Notes: generated by a model from the sequence alone, not told the origin. Counted from the stretch's first letter, positions 31,703 through 43,586 are shown. The stretch is 64,000 nucleotides of DNA from Asterias amurensis (GCF_032118995.1 NC_092657.1:13964139-14028138); one strand, 5' to 3'. Translations and numbers: made by a program.

Positions 31703-32600
31703 ATAAGTGAACAACTCTGCATGTTTTAACTATTACACATTACCAACTTCAACCAGTCTCTATTGTCCATAAATATTGCATCAATAACAAAAACACGATT
31801 CGTACTACGTTTGTGTTCAATTCATAATGTTAATTGTTTCAAGAGAAACTATTAATTAGGGGTAGGTTCATACACTGGTAATGACCTTGATAACAAATGG
31901 TGTAACATTTTCAACCTAAAGACTACTGTTACAAAGATGATCATGGTTGTAAGCATCCTGCGAAATGTTTTGGTCTGAAGTGCCCCTTTATCGAAAATCA
32001 ATCAAAGTTTGCCAAAATTTTGAACCCCCAAAGGTCGGCTTGAGGCAACTTACATACAGTTTCAAATGATCGGACAATGAAAACACTAGCTCAATATTTC
32101 CAACTTCATAAGTATAGGCCTTTTGTCAAAATTTCTGCCAGTGTGCAAATGTATACTGAAGGTGATGTTTTTGAAAATTGTGTTTTTCACATTGTTTAAA
32201 ATTACTTAAAAGGGAAGATTTGTTCAGTCTTTAATGATTATACAATTTCAATCTGTCTATTATAAGCATTGCAGCAATAATACTGATAAAAACATTAAAT
32301 ACAGTACATACTTGAACTGGTTCCAAGAGAAAATGTTCATGTTAATTTTGCATCGGTGATAAAGAATTATAATTGTGTGTTTTTATCCATACACTGATGT
32401 AAATTATAAGCACTGTATACCCAGTACTGAGTATGCAGTGCTGAACACATCAGTGCATGGAGAAAAACACAGATATTAAGCCCAACAGGGTAACAGCGAA
32501 CATCTGTAAAAAACAAATTCCCCCAGTTAGTGTTTTTTTTTTACATGTTTGTCACACCAAGTAAATTTTATGAAATTTCAAAGCTTATTTTTATTTTATT

Positions 32601-32648
<48 letters not shown>

Positions 32649-32879
32649 TTTTTTTTTTTTTGGGGGGGGTCATGAACTGAGACAAACCTATCCTACTTTA
32701 TTGCTTGTTAATTCAAGAGTGAAACAGTTAAAAACAGTATTGTTATCAAGCTCAAAGCATCAAGCGTTCACTTTAACAAGAAAACTAGCTGAAACACTCA
32801 GGAATTTTGTTACATACACCATGTAGTGCTGTTTAAAAAAAAAACATTCAACTTTAGTGCTATCTGAACTGTTTTACTT
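31703..32879. other. AT-rich DNA with a TTA microsatellite
   Basis: Holds a (TTA)n run at about 32608-32648 followed by poly-T and poly-G. Just beyond its right edge is the stop codon of the minus-strand gene. No gene recognised within. Confidence 0.5.
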
Positions 32880-34901
32880 CTACACCACCCACATTTCTTC
32901 AAAGTCTTTCAGCTTGGTACAAAGTTGTACAACTTTGTTATTTGGCCCTCCTTTGGTGTTGGAGGACCTCTTGCTGCCTCTTTCCGGTCTAATCTTGAAC
33001 AGCAGTATGCACATAAAAAAGATACAAAACTGTACATTATACACATCAATCTAATTATGTATGCCAGTATCCACTTTAAAGTTGATTTGTATGATTATGC
33101 TTATTTGTCATACTCGTTGATGGGCATTGTTCTTAACAGATTGTAGTCTTAAAGGAAGTTAACAGTAGTAAATACTCTTGAGGGAAAATGTTTGTTAAAA
33201 AATGTTTGTTTTCTTTTTTGACTATTGCTCTTAACCCTGCGCTGCACCATGCCAGTCAAAAGCGTCTATCCCCCCATCGTACAGTCAGCTGCAGTACGGT
33301 GTGAAATTGCGTGTAAAACTAATTTGGCTGCTCACAAACTCTTCTAACATGGTACCATTAGACTCAAAAACGTTCACTGAATCCACAGAACAGAACAAAA
33401 AAATGCAAACAAAATGTTCATGGGGGGTAAGCACACGCAGAAAAAAAAACAAAAAACTAATTTTTGCAAAAATCCAACTTTTATGCTCCATTACACTATT
33501 GCACTGTTTGCTGCAGTACCGTGTAAAATAAGTATTCATTTCGGTTTACACTTGCATGTCTTAAGTCACACAAGTTTGGCAGGTAAACTAACTGGAACAA
33601 AAGCGGTTGTATCTTTGTTGGCATTTATGAACAAAATAATTGTGGTTGATTTATTCCAACAGTTTTACTGAATTTATTGGATTGTGCACTGTAGACTTAA
33701 TCACACAGTTAAAGAGGGTCTTTAATGTCAAATTCAATTTTGTGATATACTTATTTTCCAAAAAATGCCTCCTTGGATGGAAAAGACTCATCAGTTGTTG
33801 ATAATCCAATGACGTCATGTTTCAAATTGAAGTCACGAATGAACCAAAACAACCCATACAAAAATGAACCCATTTTTCTCTTGAATGATGTCATGTAGGA
33901 TGTTTTGAACGTTGACAAATTTTGCACTGGAGGGTATCGAATAGAATGGCAATTACACCACTTTAACGTGAGGTTAGAGACTTGTAATTTTTTCACCACT
34001 CACATGAGGACTATATCTATTGGAAAATGAGTACGTCACATTAAAGCCGCTCTTTAAGTGCAGTTGAACTGCAGTTGTTTCCACTTGGCCAAAATGAAGA
34101 ATAATACAAGTGCTTCAAAATAATTACCTTTGCATGAACTCAGGAGTAGCTGCAATATTAGGTGGGTATTGTAGATTGAAAACATAGAACACCACGAACC
34201 ACATCTGAAGACCCTTGAGAAGATCACTGCAATGGAGTAGTGGATTCCTTTCGATGCAGACTGCACATTTTGCGCTCAGGAAGGGGTTGTCGCCTGCAGC
34301 AGAAACAAGCATTTAAACAAAGATCAATTTATTTGCAAATGCAAATAACAAAAGGACCAGTTTAGGTAATAAAATGAGGTATTTTTTTTTACCAAATCTT
34401 TATTTACATCTACCCACAGTTAATATTTTTAAGACACACGGGGCAAGTCTAATGAGCATAGGAAATCTGTGGGCTTAAAATGTTGAATCGGTGACATTTT
34501 TTGATGACCACAAAATATTGCAGTATTTTTCAGATAATCCAGGGTGTGGGAGTTTCAGTTTTTAAGAAAAATGTTGGCAAGTTCACTTTACAATTTCAAA
34601 TATGAGCACAAAGCTGTAGACAAAATGTCTTATTGGAAACAATAAACCATCTGATTTAAGATTGATTTTATTAAGTATGGGAAACACCATCGTTCCATCA
34701 GTAATACTATACTTAGCCTTGTAAGCATATGCACAAAAATTTGAAGTATGATTGATTTTCAACTCAAATTAAAGTTATTATTAATGGTGAAATTAAATTG
34801 GGGAACTAAAATGTCAGTTATTTTCGAAGGTATTTTTTACCTGCATAGGCCAGTACAGGGCTATCCGTGTCACAGTCAAAGTCAGAGCTTCTTGCAGTTT
34901 C
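32880..34901 (-). CDS. Exons of an uncharacterised multi-copy metazoan protein family
   Basis: Two minus-strand exons are clear. 34841-34901 (acceptor TTTCTTTCTGTATAAAG, donor GTAAAA) reads ETARSSDFDCDTDSPVLAYA; 34128-34293 (acceptor TTGTTTCTGCTGCAG, donor GTAATT) reads GDNPFLSAKCAVCIERNPLL, LLKGLQMWFVVFYVFNLQYP and TPEFMQR. Phases fit exactly (1 nt + 2 nt). A likely last exon, 32880 to about 33020, reads LFKIRPERGSKR and LCTKLKDFEEMWVV then a stop, continuing the same family pattern (YYVFN.QYP, FIQR, I.P..GSK), but its acceptor and phase could not be fixed. The pattern recalls predicted proteins of unknown function repeated in fish, coral and echinoderm genomes. A possible upstream exon near 35135-35195 (SSSSDLTRYIRHLF) does not match in phase. 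Confidence 0.55.
33709..34057. mobile_element. TTAA MITE in an intron
   Basis: Left end TTAAAGAGGGTCTTTAATGT and right end ACATTAAAGCCGCTCTTTAA are inverted repeats. The right part shares GTGAGGTTAGAGA and TATCTATTGGAAAA with the MITE at 31435-31702, so the two are related. It lies between the second and the presumed last exon of the minus-strand gene. Confidence 0.75.
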
Positions 34902-35705
34902 CTTTATACAGAAAGAAAGAAAACAAATCACAAACATGTATAACATTCAAAATATATAAATACCAGAGGCCATTTAAAACATTGGTAATTACCATGACAC
35001 TGCTATACTTTGTGTCCCTTTAAGCTGTTGTCAGCATTTCTCATAACAAGAGCATATAAAACGCAATGAATTTTTCACTGGTTATTTCATGATATTGAAA
35101 AGTAAGGGTTTAATATTGATGTTGTACTTGTACCTTTTGTCTATAAACAAATGCCGAATATATCTGGTTAAGTCAGAACTGGAAGATGTTCCCACTTGAA
35201 AAGTATTTAAAGAAAACTTTCAACTGATCCCTTAGTTATTAAATAATTGGCGCACTACTTGAGATCGCGGCACAGTTTCTCATTAACGGAAATTGGTCCA
35301 GCGCGCGCAGCGCCCTCTAGCGGTTGTGAACGTACCTACTACTACAGAACAGTACTACACAGTATTATAACACCCCTTGCAAGTATTCTGCCTGCTCATT
35401 GGTTTAGAGCGCGTCACATGACATGTCTTAGTTTTGCCAGACGACGGCCGTGTGATAGAGCGTCGGTTTGCCATGCGCTAGTCCAACAGACTAGCACATG
35501 GCGTGCAGTACCCAGACGTCCGTTGCGTATACTGGGATGATAAATTAATAGTCTGTAACCATTTCGGATTGCGCGACACTACATGCAACACAGTAAGTAA
35601 AAGTGTTTGCAATCTGTATTCGCGTCGTCCGTGGATTGTAGCATTCAGGTCTGTAACTTAATAATAACAGTACAGTATTTAGAAATGTTTGGGGTGTTAT
35701 AAAAC
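34902..35705. other. Unassigned DNA, partly GC-rich
   Basis: Includes a possible weak minus exon at 35135-35195 (see the gene at 32880-34901) and a GC-rich section at 35260-35560. TATAACACCCC near 35367 and its inverse near 35690 may be the ends of another small element. Confidence 0.3.
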
Positions 35706-35870
35706 AAATATTGACTGCTTTTACTCGTGCAATGGTTAAAAACTATGACTCCCTCGGTGATCCCCGGAGCGTTCTATTTTCCCTCGGCTTCGCCTCGGGA
35801 AAATTGAACGCTCCGGGGATCACCTCGGGAGTCATAGTTTTAACCATGGCACTCGAAGCAGTCAATATTT
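35706..35870. mobile_element. Near-perfect palindromic MITE
   Basis: Arms of about 75 bp (ATATTGACTGCTT, ACTATGACTCCC, GGTGATCCCCGGAGCGTTC, TTTTCCC) pair across a loop of a few bases at CGGCTTCGCC (about 35792-35801). It shares AATATTGACTGCT ends with the hairpin at 59400-59557. Immediately after it, a 23 bp segment (GTCAATATTTGTATACTACT) is tandemly repeated. Confidence 0.9.
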
Positions 35871-37799
35871 GTATACTACTACAGTCAATATTTGTATACT
35901 ACTACTAGCAGTAGCACTCAATCGACAAAAAGATACAAACAAAATGGAGCGTCACTTACTATACCATTACCAGACCAGGCATGCCAGGCTAAAAAATGTG
36001 TTTTAATGCATCCTCATCTGCTCATATGTTCACCACAGTGAGTTTAGTATAAATCAGCTTGCCAACCAAGTAAAAAAACAGTAGTAAGGTTAATAGGTAG
36101 GCCTAGGCCTAGTGTAGGAATTTTTAGTATAAAAAATTGTGACTGAAATAATCACATTCATTTTAATTTTACTGAATTAATTTGCTGATTTTTAGTTGTA
36201 TTGTAATGTTACTAAGAGTAAGACATCTATGTATTGTCAGTCAGATGATCGACTAGACATGTAAAATACTACTAGTAAACTAGAGCCAGAGGGTAGGCTA
36301 ATTTTAATTAACTGAAATTGGAAAGCTAGTAAAGCAAAATACAAGACATTTCCAGAACCAGAAAAACAACTTTATAATTCATGTCCATGGACCATGGCAA
36401 ACAACAAATCATCCCAAATCCACATGCAGCCTGTGTTGACGTTATGCATGCACACACACAAACACACACAATCTGTCATCTATCACGTCTATCAACGATC
36501 TGACGATCGTCTGTCGCTAAACATGATAAATTTTCCAATTGTCATATTTTATGTTTAAGCCTAACGAGCGTTAGGCTTATGTTAACCATGTGACTTACAA
36601 TAATAGTAATAATAATCATATTAATAACACAGAATAGTGTTCTTAATCTTACCTGTAATTTTTTTGTCGTGGAAACTGATCAGCAAAGGTCAAGTACAAA
36701 CTCTTCCAAAAAAGTTAAGTGAGCGCACAATGTGATGACGTGTGGTGGAGAGAGCGCACGCGCACAAACGACGGCGGAAGATCCAGCCGGTCTGAACCAG
36801 TTCCTGCTGATCACTTTTTCCCCTTTTTGCCGCGCACACACACAGAAGACGACAAGAACTTCGTAATGGTACCCGTCTTCTCTTTGTTTAATGCAAAAAT
36901 TTGAGGGCCACCAGGGAAAAATCACTGTGGTGTGAAACGCTGGGGGGGACGATCTCTGTTAAATGAATTTTTTATCAATGAACCAAGGAAAGTTCAGAGC
37001 TTTCTAGTCCGACACCACAACGTTCCTATGATAGTAAATGCAATGTTTTTTTACATGAGTAGGGGCATATCCTGTAATCTTCGGACGAAAATTAGCTCTA
37101 GGCTACTAGGGCCTACGAGTCTTCATTCCAATTTTTACTTTACTGAGTAGCCTACACCACACATGCCCGCCCGCGCCACACCGATGATGAGGGCCGGAGT
37201 TTTCCCTTTCCAGCACTGATATTAAAGCCTAAATCCGCAGTTTATTATAGTGGCTAAGAATGGAAGGCAATTAGCTGCTATATCAGAGTGCAGTTAGTTC
37301 AAGTGACTTACTGAATTTGATTTTGTGTTAAAGGTTTGTTTCATGCCCAAATACTAGCCTCATACTTAGGCAGGTGCCACAATAAACTTCAACGTATAAA
37401 TGATAGTGTAGGCCTATTACAAAAAGTATTCTTGTATCATAATATTATAATTTATAACATTGAATTTCCCTTGAGCTATAGATCCGCCACGGGACGTGCG
37501 GTAGGCCCTCAGAAGGTGGTGGGGAGGGGGGGGGGTGGGGCTATCACCGATGATTTAATGTTGACACTGTCAATGTTAGAAGACAACCCGGCTGTTCAGA
37601 AACAGCAGAATGTGTCAAATCCTCAAGGGTTCACTGTACCGTCACAAAATGTTCCTACAACAGCAGACTTACTTTAAATTTACAGAGAATAGGAGCACAC
37701 TGTTTAGAGACTGCATATGTTTTGTATATTCACAGAGAAATAGGAAAACGGCAACTTCTGCTGTTCATTTTTGATTCTTTCCAACAAAAAAGCTACTGT
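35871..37799. other. Unassigned DNA
   Basis: A minus-strand donor-like site (ATTACAG then GTAAGATT) at 36651 ends a CpG-containing stretch (36652-36900) that could be a 5' exon of the minus-strand gene at 32880-34901; no coding frame supports it. A plus frame at 37556-37677 (LTLSMLEDNPAVQ) has no recognisable domain. Confidence 0.3.
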
Positions 37800-38083
37800 G
37801 AATTCACACAATTTTTTTACAGTGGGCACCTACTCTCATGCTGCACACAAGTATTGTGATGCGCCGCTGAGGGATTGCGTTCATTTCTTCATTAAGGAAC
37901 TTGGTTTAGGTCAGCCACAGTTGATGTGTTGGTGGTTCTGGAGCGGACAGCGAGGCCAAGCTGGTCCCACAGATGTTCCATGGGATTCAGGTCTGGACTG
38001 TTAGCGGGCCAATCCATCCGGTGCACCCCAACATTAGCGTGCTTTCGAAAGACCACGGTAGGGACACAGGACGGTGAACACAT
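37800..38083 (-). pseudogene. Tc1/mariner transposase C-terminal fragment
   Basis: The minus strand reads GVHRMDWPANSPDLNPMEHL then WDQLGLAVRSR, the diagnostic Tc1 segment holding the third catalytic acidic residue (DWPA.SPDLNPIE). After a frameshift the frame NEEMNAIPQRRITILVCSMR continues the normal C terminus. The first two catalytic aspartates and the inverted repeats are missing, so this is a decayed fragment. Confidence 0.9.
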
Positions 38084-38869
38084 TCTAAGCGTGTTTTTTT
38101 TTTCCAGGGAAGATGAGGTACAATAAAAACGTGTGCCTTATGTAGGAAAACTCCATGGCCTACCGTCCCAATCGAAAGACGGAGGACGCTACATGTTGGC
38201 GCATGGAGTTTGCATGTCGATGCAACACAAGTACACGTGTATAGGGGGTATTCTAGACACGCTTGGTTGGTTGCGCCCATGTGAGAAAGCCTGTACATGT
38301 ACAACACGTACATAAATGCTTAGTGGCCTCATCTTTCCTGGGGTAAAAATACGCTATAAGGGATTACTGATTGTATATAATAGAGATCAGTGTTAGGGAG
38401 CAAGAAAATCAATCAACGCATGCGCCAAACTGAAGTAGACTCCGTCGTGTAAAGATTAGGAACGCTATTTTGGTGAAACAACGTCCGGTCTGTACGACAA
38501 CGGAGTGATGTCGTTTGTACACGTTGTATGGTGGGGGAGCCTTGTGATAGACTCGATTCAAGCCCCGTTCTCGTGCGAGAGATCCTAAAAATTCATATCC
38601 GACTTCAAAATGTAGCGATTGTGGTCCCGAGAATGGCCAGGCACAGGGGGGCTAGGTTGGGGGATGCCAACATCGCAAAAGTTGTCTGATGTTAAGGAGA
38701 TGAGACTGTAAATAAAAAGGACCCTCATGGGGACTGGGACTTGAATCAATTCTATATCACCATGCGGTCCACAACATCCAGGACGGGAGCACTCAAGCGT
38801 GAAAATACAGATTACTGTGCTATGCTCTCTCCCGTCCTGAGTGCTCCGTGCCAAAAATCGAAAGCTCGC
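38084..38869. other. Unassigned DNA upstream of TRIM copy 2
   Basis: Contains a cluster of short inverted words (AGGACGGGAGCACTC at 38780 and TCCCGTCCTGAGTGCTCC at 38831). No gene recognised. It replaces the part of the Penelope-like element that is still present upstream of copy 1. Confidence 0.35.
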
Positions 38870-38990
38870 TAGTATGTCCGCTGTGTCGCGGACGTAGTTT
38901 GGTTGCGCTGTCACTTTTGGGAGAAGGAAGTAGTCCACAAATTCTGAGGTTTTGGCAGTTGGACTAGAACACCAGCTAAAGTCACTGACT
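38870..38990 (-). pseudogene. Penelope-like element remnant, 5' piece only
   Basis: The minus strand reads MDYFLLPKVTAQPNYVRDTA, near identical to the start of the reverse transcriptase frame at 21061. The next bases differ entirely. It adjoins the TRIM copy 2 acceptor at the same position as in copy 1. Confidence 0.85.
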
Positions 38991-39038
38991 GTATGAACTA
39001 TTGAAAGTTACATTCGTTTTACTTTCAGTCTCACCAAG

Positions 39039-39929
39039 ATGGCCGAAGCTGCACTTCACACAGAGAACACTTGCAAGATTAGACATGTACACATCGAATG
39101 CCCAATCTGCATGCTTGACTCGGTTCATCGATCCGAAAATTGTGGACTGCCAGCACAGCTTCTGCTTAAAATGTCTTCAGGAACTTGTAAACAAACAAGA
39201 TCCAAAGACGGATTGTATCACTTGCCCGGTGTGTAGAGAGGAAACGTCTATCCCAGATAAGGGACCATCGACTCTTCTCAACTGCTTTCTCTTGAGCTCG
39301 CTTATTGATGACGTCACCAATCCGGATGGTCCCGGAGGGGACATTAGGCCTAACCCTTTTGTATCGATTTGCGAAGGATGCAACGAAGGTCTTGATGCCG
39401 TCTCACGGTGTGTTGACTGTGAAGCTAATTTGTGCAAGACTTGTTTGGAATACCACGCCCAAAAAAAATTGAACAGGCATTATCGAGTCGTGAATGCAGC
39501 CGGGTCGTCAAATGAGGGATCCAGAAACCAGAAAAAAACTTGCTCTCCAAAATGCCGGAAACACACTGACCAGGAACTGTGTTTTTATTGCGACACGTGT
39601 GACTTGCTTGTTTGTCTAAAATGTGTGGCATTTGATCACAGAGCGCAAAACCACAAACTCTCTGAAATCAAAGACTCCATTCAATCTTATCGTCAAGCTG
39701 TTGTAGAGGCTTTGATGAAGTTTGATGAATGTCGCAAGCAGTTCCAAGAAGTGGACGACTCTATCAAACACTCACAGCATAGATTACAGCTCATGGTCGA
39801 CCGGGCTCTTCGAGATATTGTGGCTAAGGAGGAAGAGGAAGTTAATAAGATCATAAAAGCATCTCGCCTCCTTCAATAAAGAGTCACTCAAATCCGCAAA
39901 GAGAGAGGTGGGCAATTCGGCAGCATACT
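39039..39929 (+). pseudogene. TRIM-NHL copy 2, broken
   Basis: The acceptor TTTTACTTTCAG (ends 39028) and MAEAALHTENTCKIRHVHIE are retained. A 4 bp insertion (TGCATGC instead of TGC) at 39111-39114 shifts the frame inside the first RING zinc knuckle, after CPIC. The rest of RING, both B-boxes (with the FDHRAQNH histidines) and the coiled-coil start stay open in the other frame to 39879, where a GAA of the other copies is TAA (39877-39879). Homology ends at about 39929 in the coiled coil; the NHL domain is gone, replaced by the palindrome array. A re-initiated B-box/coiled-coil product is conceivable but unsupported. Confidence 0.92.
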
Positions 39930-39964
39930 ACGGTGGCTGATCTCCGCCAACAAATAAACACTGT

Positions 39965-40262
39965 TTCAGACGGGCGTTATAAAGCCCTGAATTACGGCGT
40001 TATAACGCCCTATTTCCCTATTAGGGCGTTATAACGCCGTAATTTAGGGCGTTATTACGCCCTAATACCTAAATAACGGCGTTATAACGCCCTAATTGAG
40101 AAATAGGGCGTTATAACGCCGTAATTTAGGGCGTTATAACGCCGTAAAATTAGGGCGTTATAACGCCCTATTTTTCAATTAGGGCGTCATAACGCCGTAA
40201 TTTAGGGCGTTATAACGCCCTAAACGGCGTTATTACGTTATAACGCCCTAATTGAAAAATAG
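39965..40262. repeat. Palindrome array, GGGCGTTATAACGCCC units
   Basis: About 13 imperfect copies of the 16 bp palindrome GGGCGTTATAACGCCC, some with GCCG, TTATTACG or GTCATAACG variants, joined by TAATTTA, TATTTCCC or TTTTTCAATTA linkers. Each unit can form a hairpin and neighbouring units can pair with one another. It starts about 40 bp after the TRIM copy 2 break and stops at the border of the next element. Confidence 0.93.
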
Positions 40263-40264
40263 GT

Positions 40265-40917
40265 AGATATAGATCGAATTTGAAGGTTAGTCTTTAACTA
40301 AATATGATTTTTTTTTTTTTTTATTCAGTCGTACATAGTCGTGACAGTTGCAGAGGGAGCAACATAGTGACACTACTGTTGAATTAGTTTTTTAGTTTCA
40401 GTTTTTAGTTTCAGTTTTATCACGCCATTATATGCAACGCCGGTTGTGGCATGTATGCGTGTGCTTGCGCTGCAACTGTGTACAACAACAGAACAGGAAA
40501 CAAACAGTATTTATTTGAAAACTAACCTTCCAAAGCAGCTACAAACCACTGAGCACCCTCTCGATTTTGAGAGAGATGCCAAGGTCACATCTCACTACCG
40601 TTTGCCATCGTGAAAAACATATATTGTATGCCTGGTTGTATGACATATCACAGGAGAAACTGTATATCAAAGTGTTAAATGTATTCACCATTTGTTGGAT
40701 AACAACGAAAAGGGTTAAATCATTAATAAAATCATCGCCCAATAAGTGGGTTATTGATAATGTATTAAATACCCAGAAAATGGGTAAACAACAAATTACC
40801 CAACTGTTGAGGAAATATTACCCAGTTATTTGGCAATCAGAGTCCCTAACTTTGATGGGTAATATTTTGCCCAAAAGTTGGATGAGTTCACTATTCGCCC
40901 TTAATTGGGTAAAAAGT
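40265..40917. mobile_element. Right part of the TTGGGTAA element (5' end missing)
   Basis: Collinear with 53214-53890: GTAGATATAGATC, the internal hairpin (40282-40530), GCACCCTCTCGATTTTGAGA, TGTATGACATATCACAGGAG and then repeated TACCCAACT / TGGGTAAT words. The terminal TACAGTGTA seen in U3 is absent and the left half is replaced by the palindrome array. The long plus frame at 40567-40974 is a by-product of the element. Confidence 0.75.
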
Positions 40918-41884
40918 ATATATCCACCCAGAATGCAAACATACAATACTATGAGTAGACAACGGTTCATGTAAGAACCGTAACCAATAAATCTGATTAA
41001 CCACTTTGATATTCTTGACAGAAAATCGAAGTATGAACACGAGATACTGGAAAGGTTGTAGGGATCTGAAAACCAACAGTTGGATGATGGTATCAGTTTG
41101 GTCTCGAATTTCTCAAGGGTGAACTGTAGGAAAAGAGTATTGTCAAAAATGATCTTAACGGGGTTGCTTGTAACTGCGAACTCTTACGTTTATTTTGAAT
41201 CAATACAACTTTACAACGTACGAAGGCCCATTTATTTTATTTTATTGTTTCTTTTTCTTATTTTGAAAATTGAAAATGCAACCTTAGGGGTGAGTACTAT
41301 TTATTTGTAAGAGTAAATTATAAAACCATTCTTTACAAAATTAAAACAATTCTGCATACAGTTTTAACTTCAGACATCCCATTTAAAGCAGTACAACATA
41401 TGCTAGGGCGCAGTCGACAAATAATACGATAAACACGATTTAGTGAAAAAAAAAAAACAGAAAACATTAACCTACAAAGTATAAGCTTCAATTTGTAATA
41501 TCCGTACCAGCTTGTACGCTTTTGTGAACTCTGGTAACTCTATTCTAATAAAAATAATTTGTTGAAGTTTGTTACGGATTTAATTTTAAAATTATTTACT
41601 CAGTCGATGATCAATGTAACTTGAACATTTGTTTTTGTTACCAAGTAGTTAACCGAATTTTTCCCCTTCTGTGTTGTTGGCAGATGGTGTTGTTGTTTAC
41701 CGGTATACAATTATTAATCTTTAATAAACTTTTGTAAAGTAAAGCTTTTGTAAATATTGCTTGAAAATGTGGCTCAACAAAAAGTTAGCAGGAAGCAAAT
41801 CGTGGACTATGCAAGTTAGACCTACATGGTGATTGGGCTTGCCACAGTATAGTCTGGTGAGCATTTTGGGGGGCGTTGCTATTT
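40918..41884. other. Downstream flank of TRIM copy 2, non-coding
   Basis: From about 41340 it parallels the flanks of copies 1 and 3 (AACCTACAAAGT, ATATCCGTACCAGC, TTTTGTGAACTC, TATTAATCTTTAAT). No gene recognised. Confidence 0.5.
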
Positions 41885-42430
41885 TTATTGGTTATTCATA
41901 AATACCTCATACAGTTTCGCTTTACCTATTGGTGGAGAGCGCGTCACGTGGGTTGTTTAAACGGTTGATAATAACCAGCTGGAGCTGTTTATAACCGGTT
42001 GTTTTCGGATACTACACGCTAGTATTCATGCACGACGTTTCTCGTTACGGCTCATGCGGGCGCTGTTGGTGAGTTGACCGCTTTGTGTGAAAGGAAAACG
42101 AAAAACGTCTTGCACCAAGACTGTACGCGCACGAATGCATATCCGAAAACTGTCTCGAATGCATATCCGAAAACGTGCAATATACTGTACGTACAGAGCT
42201 CAAGGACGTCTGAAAACGGATAAGTTTTACAGATTTTCTTACTTCATAACGCCTTTTAACAAAAACACGCATGAATGGGAAGAAAATAGTAGTGACTCGT
42301 TAAACGGCCGTGCGATAAAGGCCCTCGCATTCGGCTCGGGCCTTTATCGCACGTCAACGACCCTGCCGGTTTTAAACGCCAGTTTAATAGCTCGTCGCTA
42401 CCATTTTATTCCCTTAATATTAACCACACG
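41885..42430 (-). mobile_element. Hairpin-bearing element, opposite orientation to 58623-59011
   Basis: Contains GGTTATTCATAAATACCTCA, GAGAGCGCGTCACGTGGG and TTTAAACGGTTGATAATAACC-like text matching the inverse of 58910-59030, and a core hairpin CGTGCGATAAAGGCCC / GGGCCTTTATCGCACG at 42310-42353. U1 has no element at this place (24158). Confidence 0.6.
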
Positions 42431-42602
42431 CAATTACCTTACTTTGGTATCAGTTGTTATTTTAAAACTCACCATTGCCCATTGCTTAATGTCATGGCTG
42501 AACAGAAAGACACTTTAAATTGTATCATTATTCATTATGTTGGAATTGTCACGTGATAAGTGAATATTGTTTGTTCACTGAAGTAACTGATGGTATCATT
42601 CT

Positions 42603-42886
42603 TTAAAGACAGCGGACACTGTCGGTAATTGTCAAAGACCAGTCTTCTCACTTGGTGTATCTAAATATATGCATACAATTTCGAGACCTCAAACTCTACA
42701 CTTGAGGTCTTTAAATCAAATTCGTGGAAAATAACTTCTTTCTCGAAAACTACCTCACTTAAGAGGGAGCCGTTTCTTACAATGTTGTATACTATCAACC
42801 TCTCCCCATTTCTCGTTACCAAGTGGTCGAGGTTTTATGCTGATAATTATTTTTGAGTAATTACCAATCGTGTCCACTGCCTTTAA
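42603..42886. mobile_element. TTAA MITE (AGGCAGTGGACAC family)
   Basis: Ends TTAAAGACAGCGGACACTG and CGTGTCCACTGCCTTTAA. The interior has TTTCGAGACCTCAAACTC, GGGAGCCGTTTCTTACAATG and CGTTACCAAG. Confidence 0.85.
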
Positions 42887-43496
42887 ATGATAAAACAATT
42901 TTGCATACAGATTTTAACTTGCCATGCCATTTTATAACAATGGACATCTCGAGGGTGCCAATGTCCAAGCAGGAAAACAAAACTTAAATGATTCGACAAT
43001 CTGAGAAATGCAACTTAAAGTTTACACTTCACAGATTCACCCAATGGCCGATGAATGTAATATATTATTACATAATCAGATTACTTCGAAGTAAGATTAA
43101 TCTCAATTTTTTTTTTTTTTTTTTTTTTTTACAATTGAAAGCTACAGTAAGCTTCCAGCAAACATACTGATAAACAACGTAAACGTTCCCTTCAATGTAT
43201 GTTATTTAAAAAGATATTCAAGGTAAATCACTATTCAGTCACCAAATAGTGACTGGATACAACGGATTATTGTTTTTGAGGCAGCTTTTTGTAAGGATGC
43301 ACATTATTGGTTGAAAGCTTATTGAGATTCAAGCGTTAGAATTAGTTCAGTTTTTAAATTATCCCGAGGTCGAATATATGGTGTATGTATAGTGATGTAT
43401 GTTCAATATTAAAATTGTTTGATTTCGACTGACTGGAAAGTTCTTGGCTAAAGTCCAAGTCACGTACGATGTTGTGTAAGGATTTTCTATAACATC

Positions 43497-43586
43497 ATTG
43501 GTCAGTTTGAACGGTACTGAGACATGATTGGTCAGTTTGAAGGGTACTGAGACATGATTGGTCAGTTTGAACGGTACTGAGACATT
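43497..43586. repeat. 30 bp minisatellite, three copies
   Basis: Three direct copies of TTGGTCAGTTTGAACGGTAC plus TGAGACATGA, with one AAGGG variant. The same trio is at 61111-61200; U1 has a single degenerate copy near 25604. The minus frame across it gives a PFKLTNHVSV repeat with no known domain. Confidence 0.85.

Noticed and set aside
35247..35540. 97-codon plus frame rich in Arg
   Set aside because: A GC-rich stretch gives a chance frame; no splice context or motif.
37336..37677. 113-codon plus frame ending in a protein-like tail
   Set aside because: The N-terminal part runs through a G-rich tract and no domain or splice signal supports it; left as unassigned.
40567..40974. 135-codon plus frame
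   Set aside because: It overlaps the TTGGGTAA transposon and is not conserved in the U3 copy.
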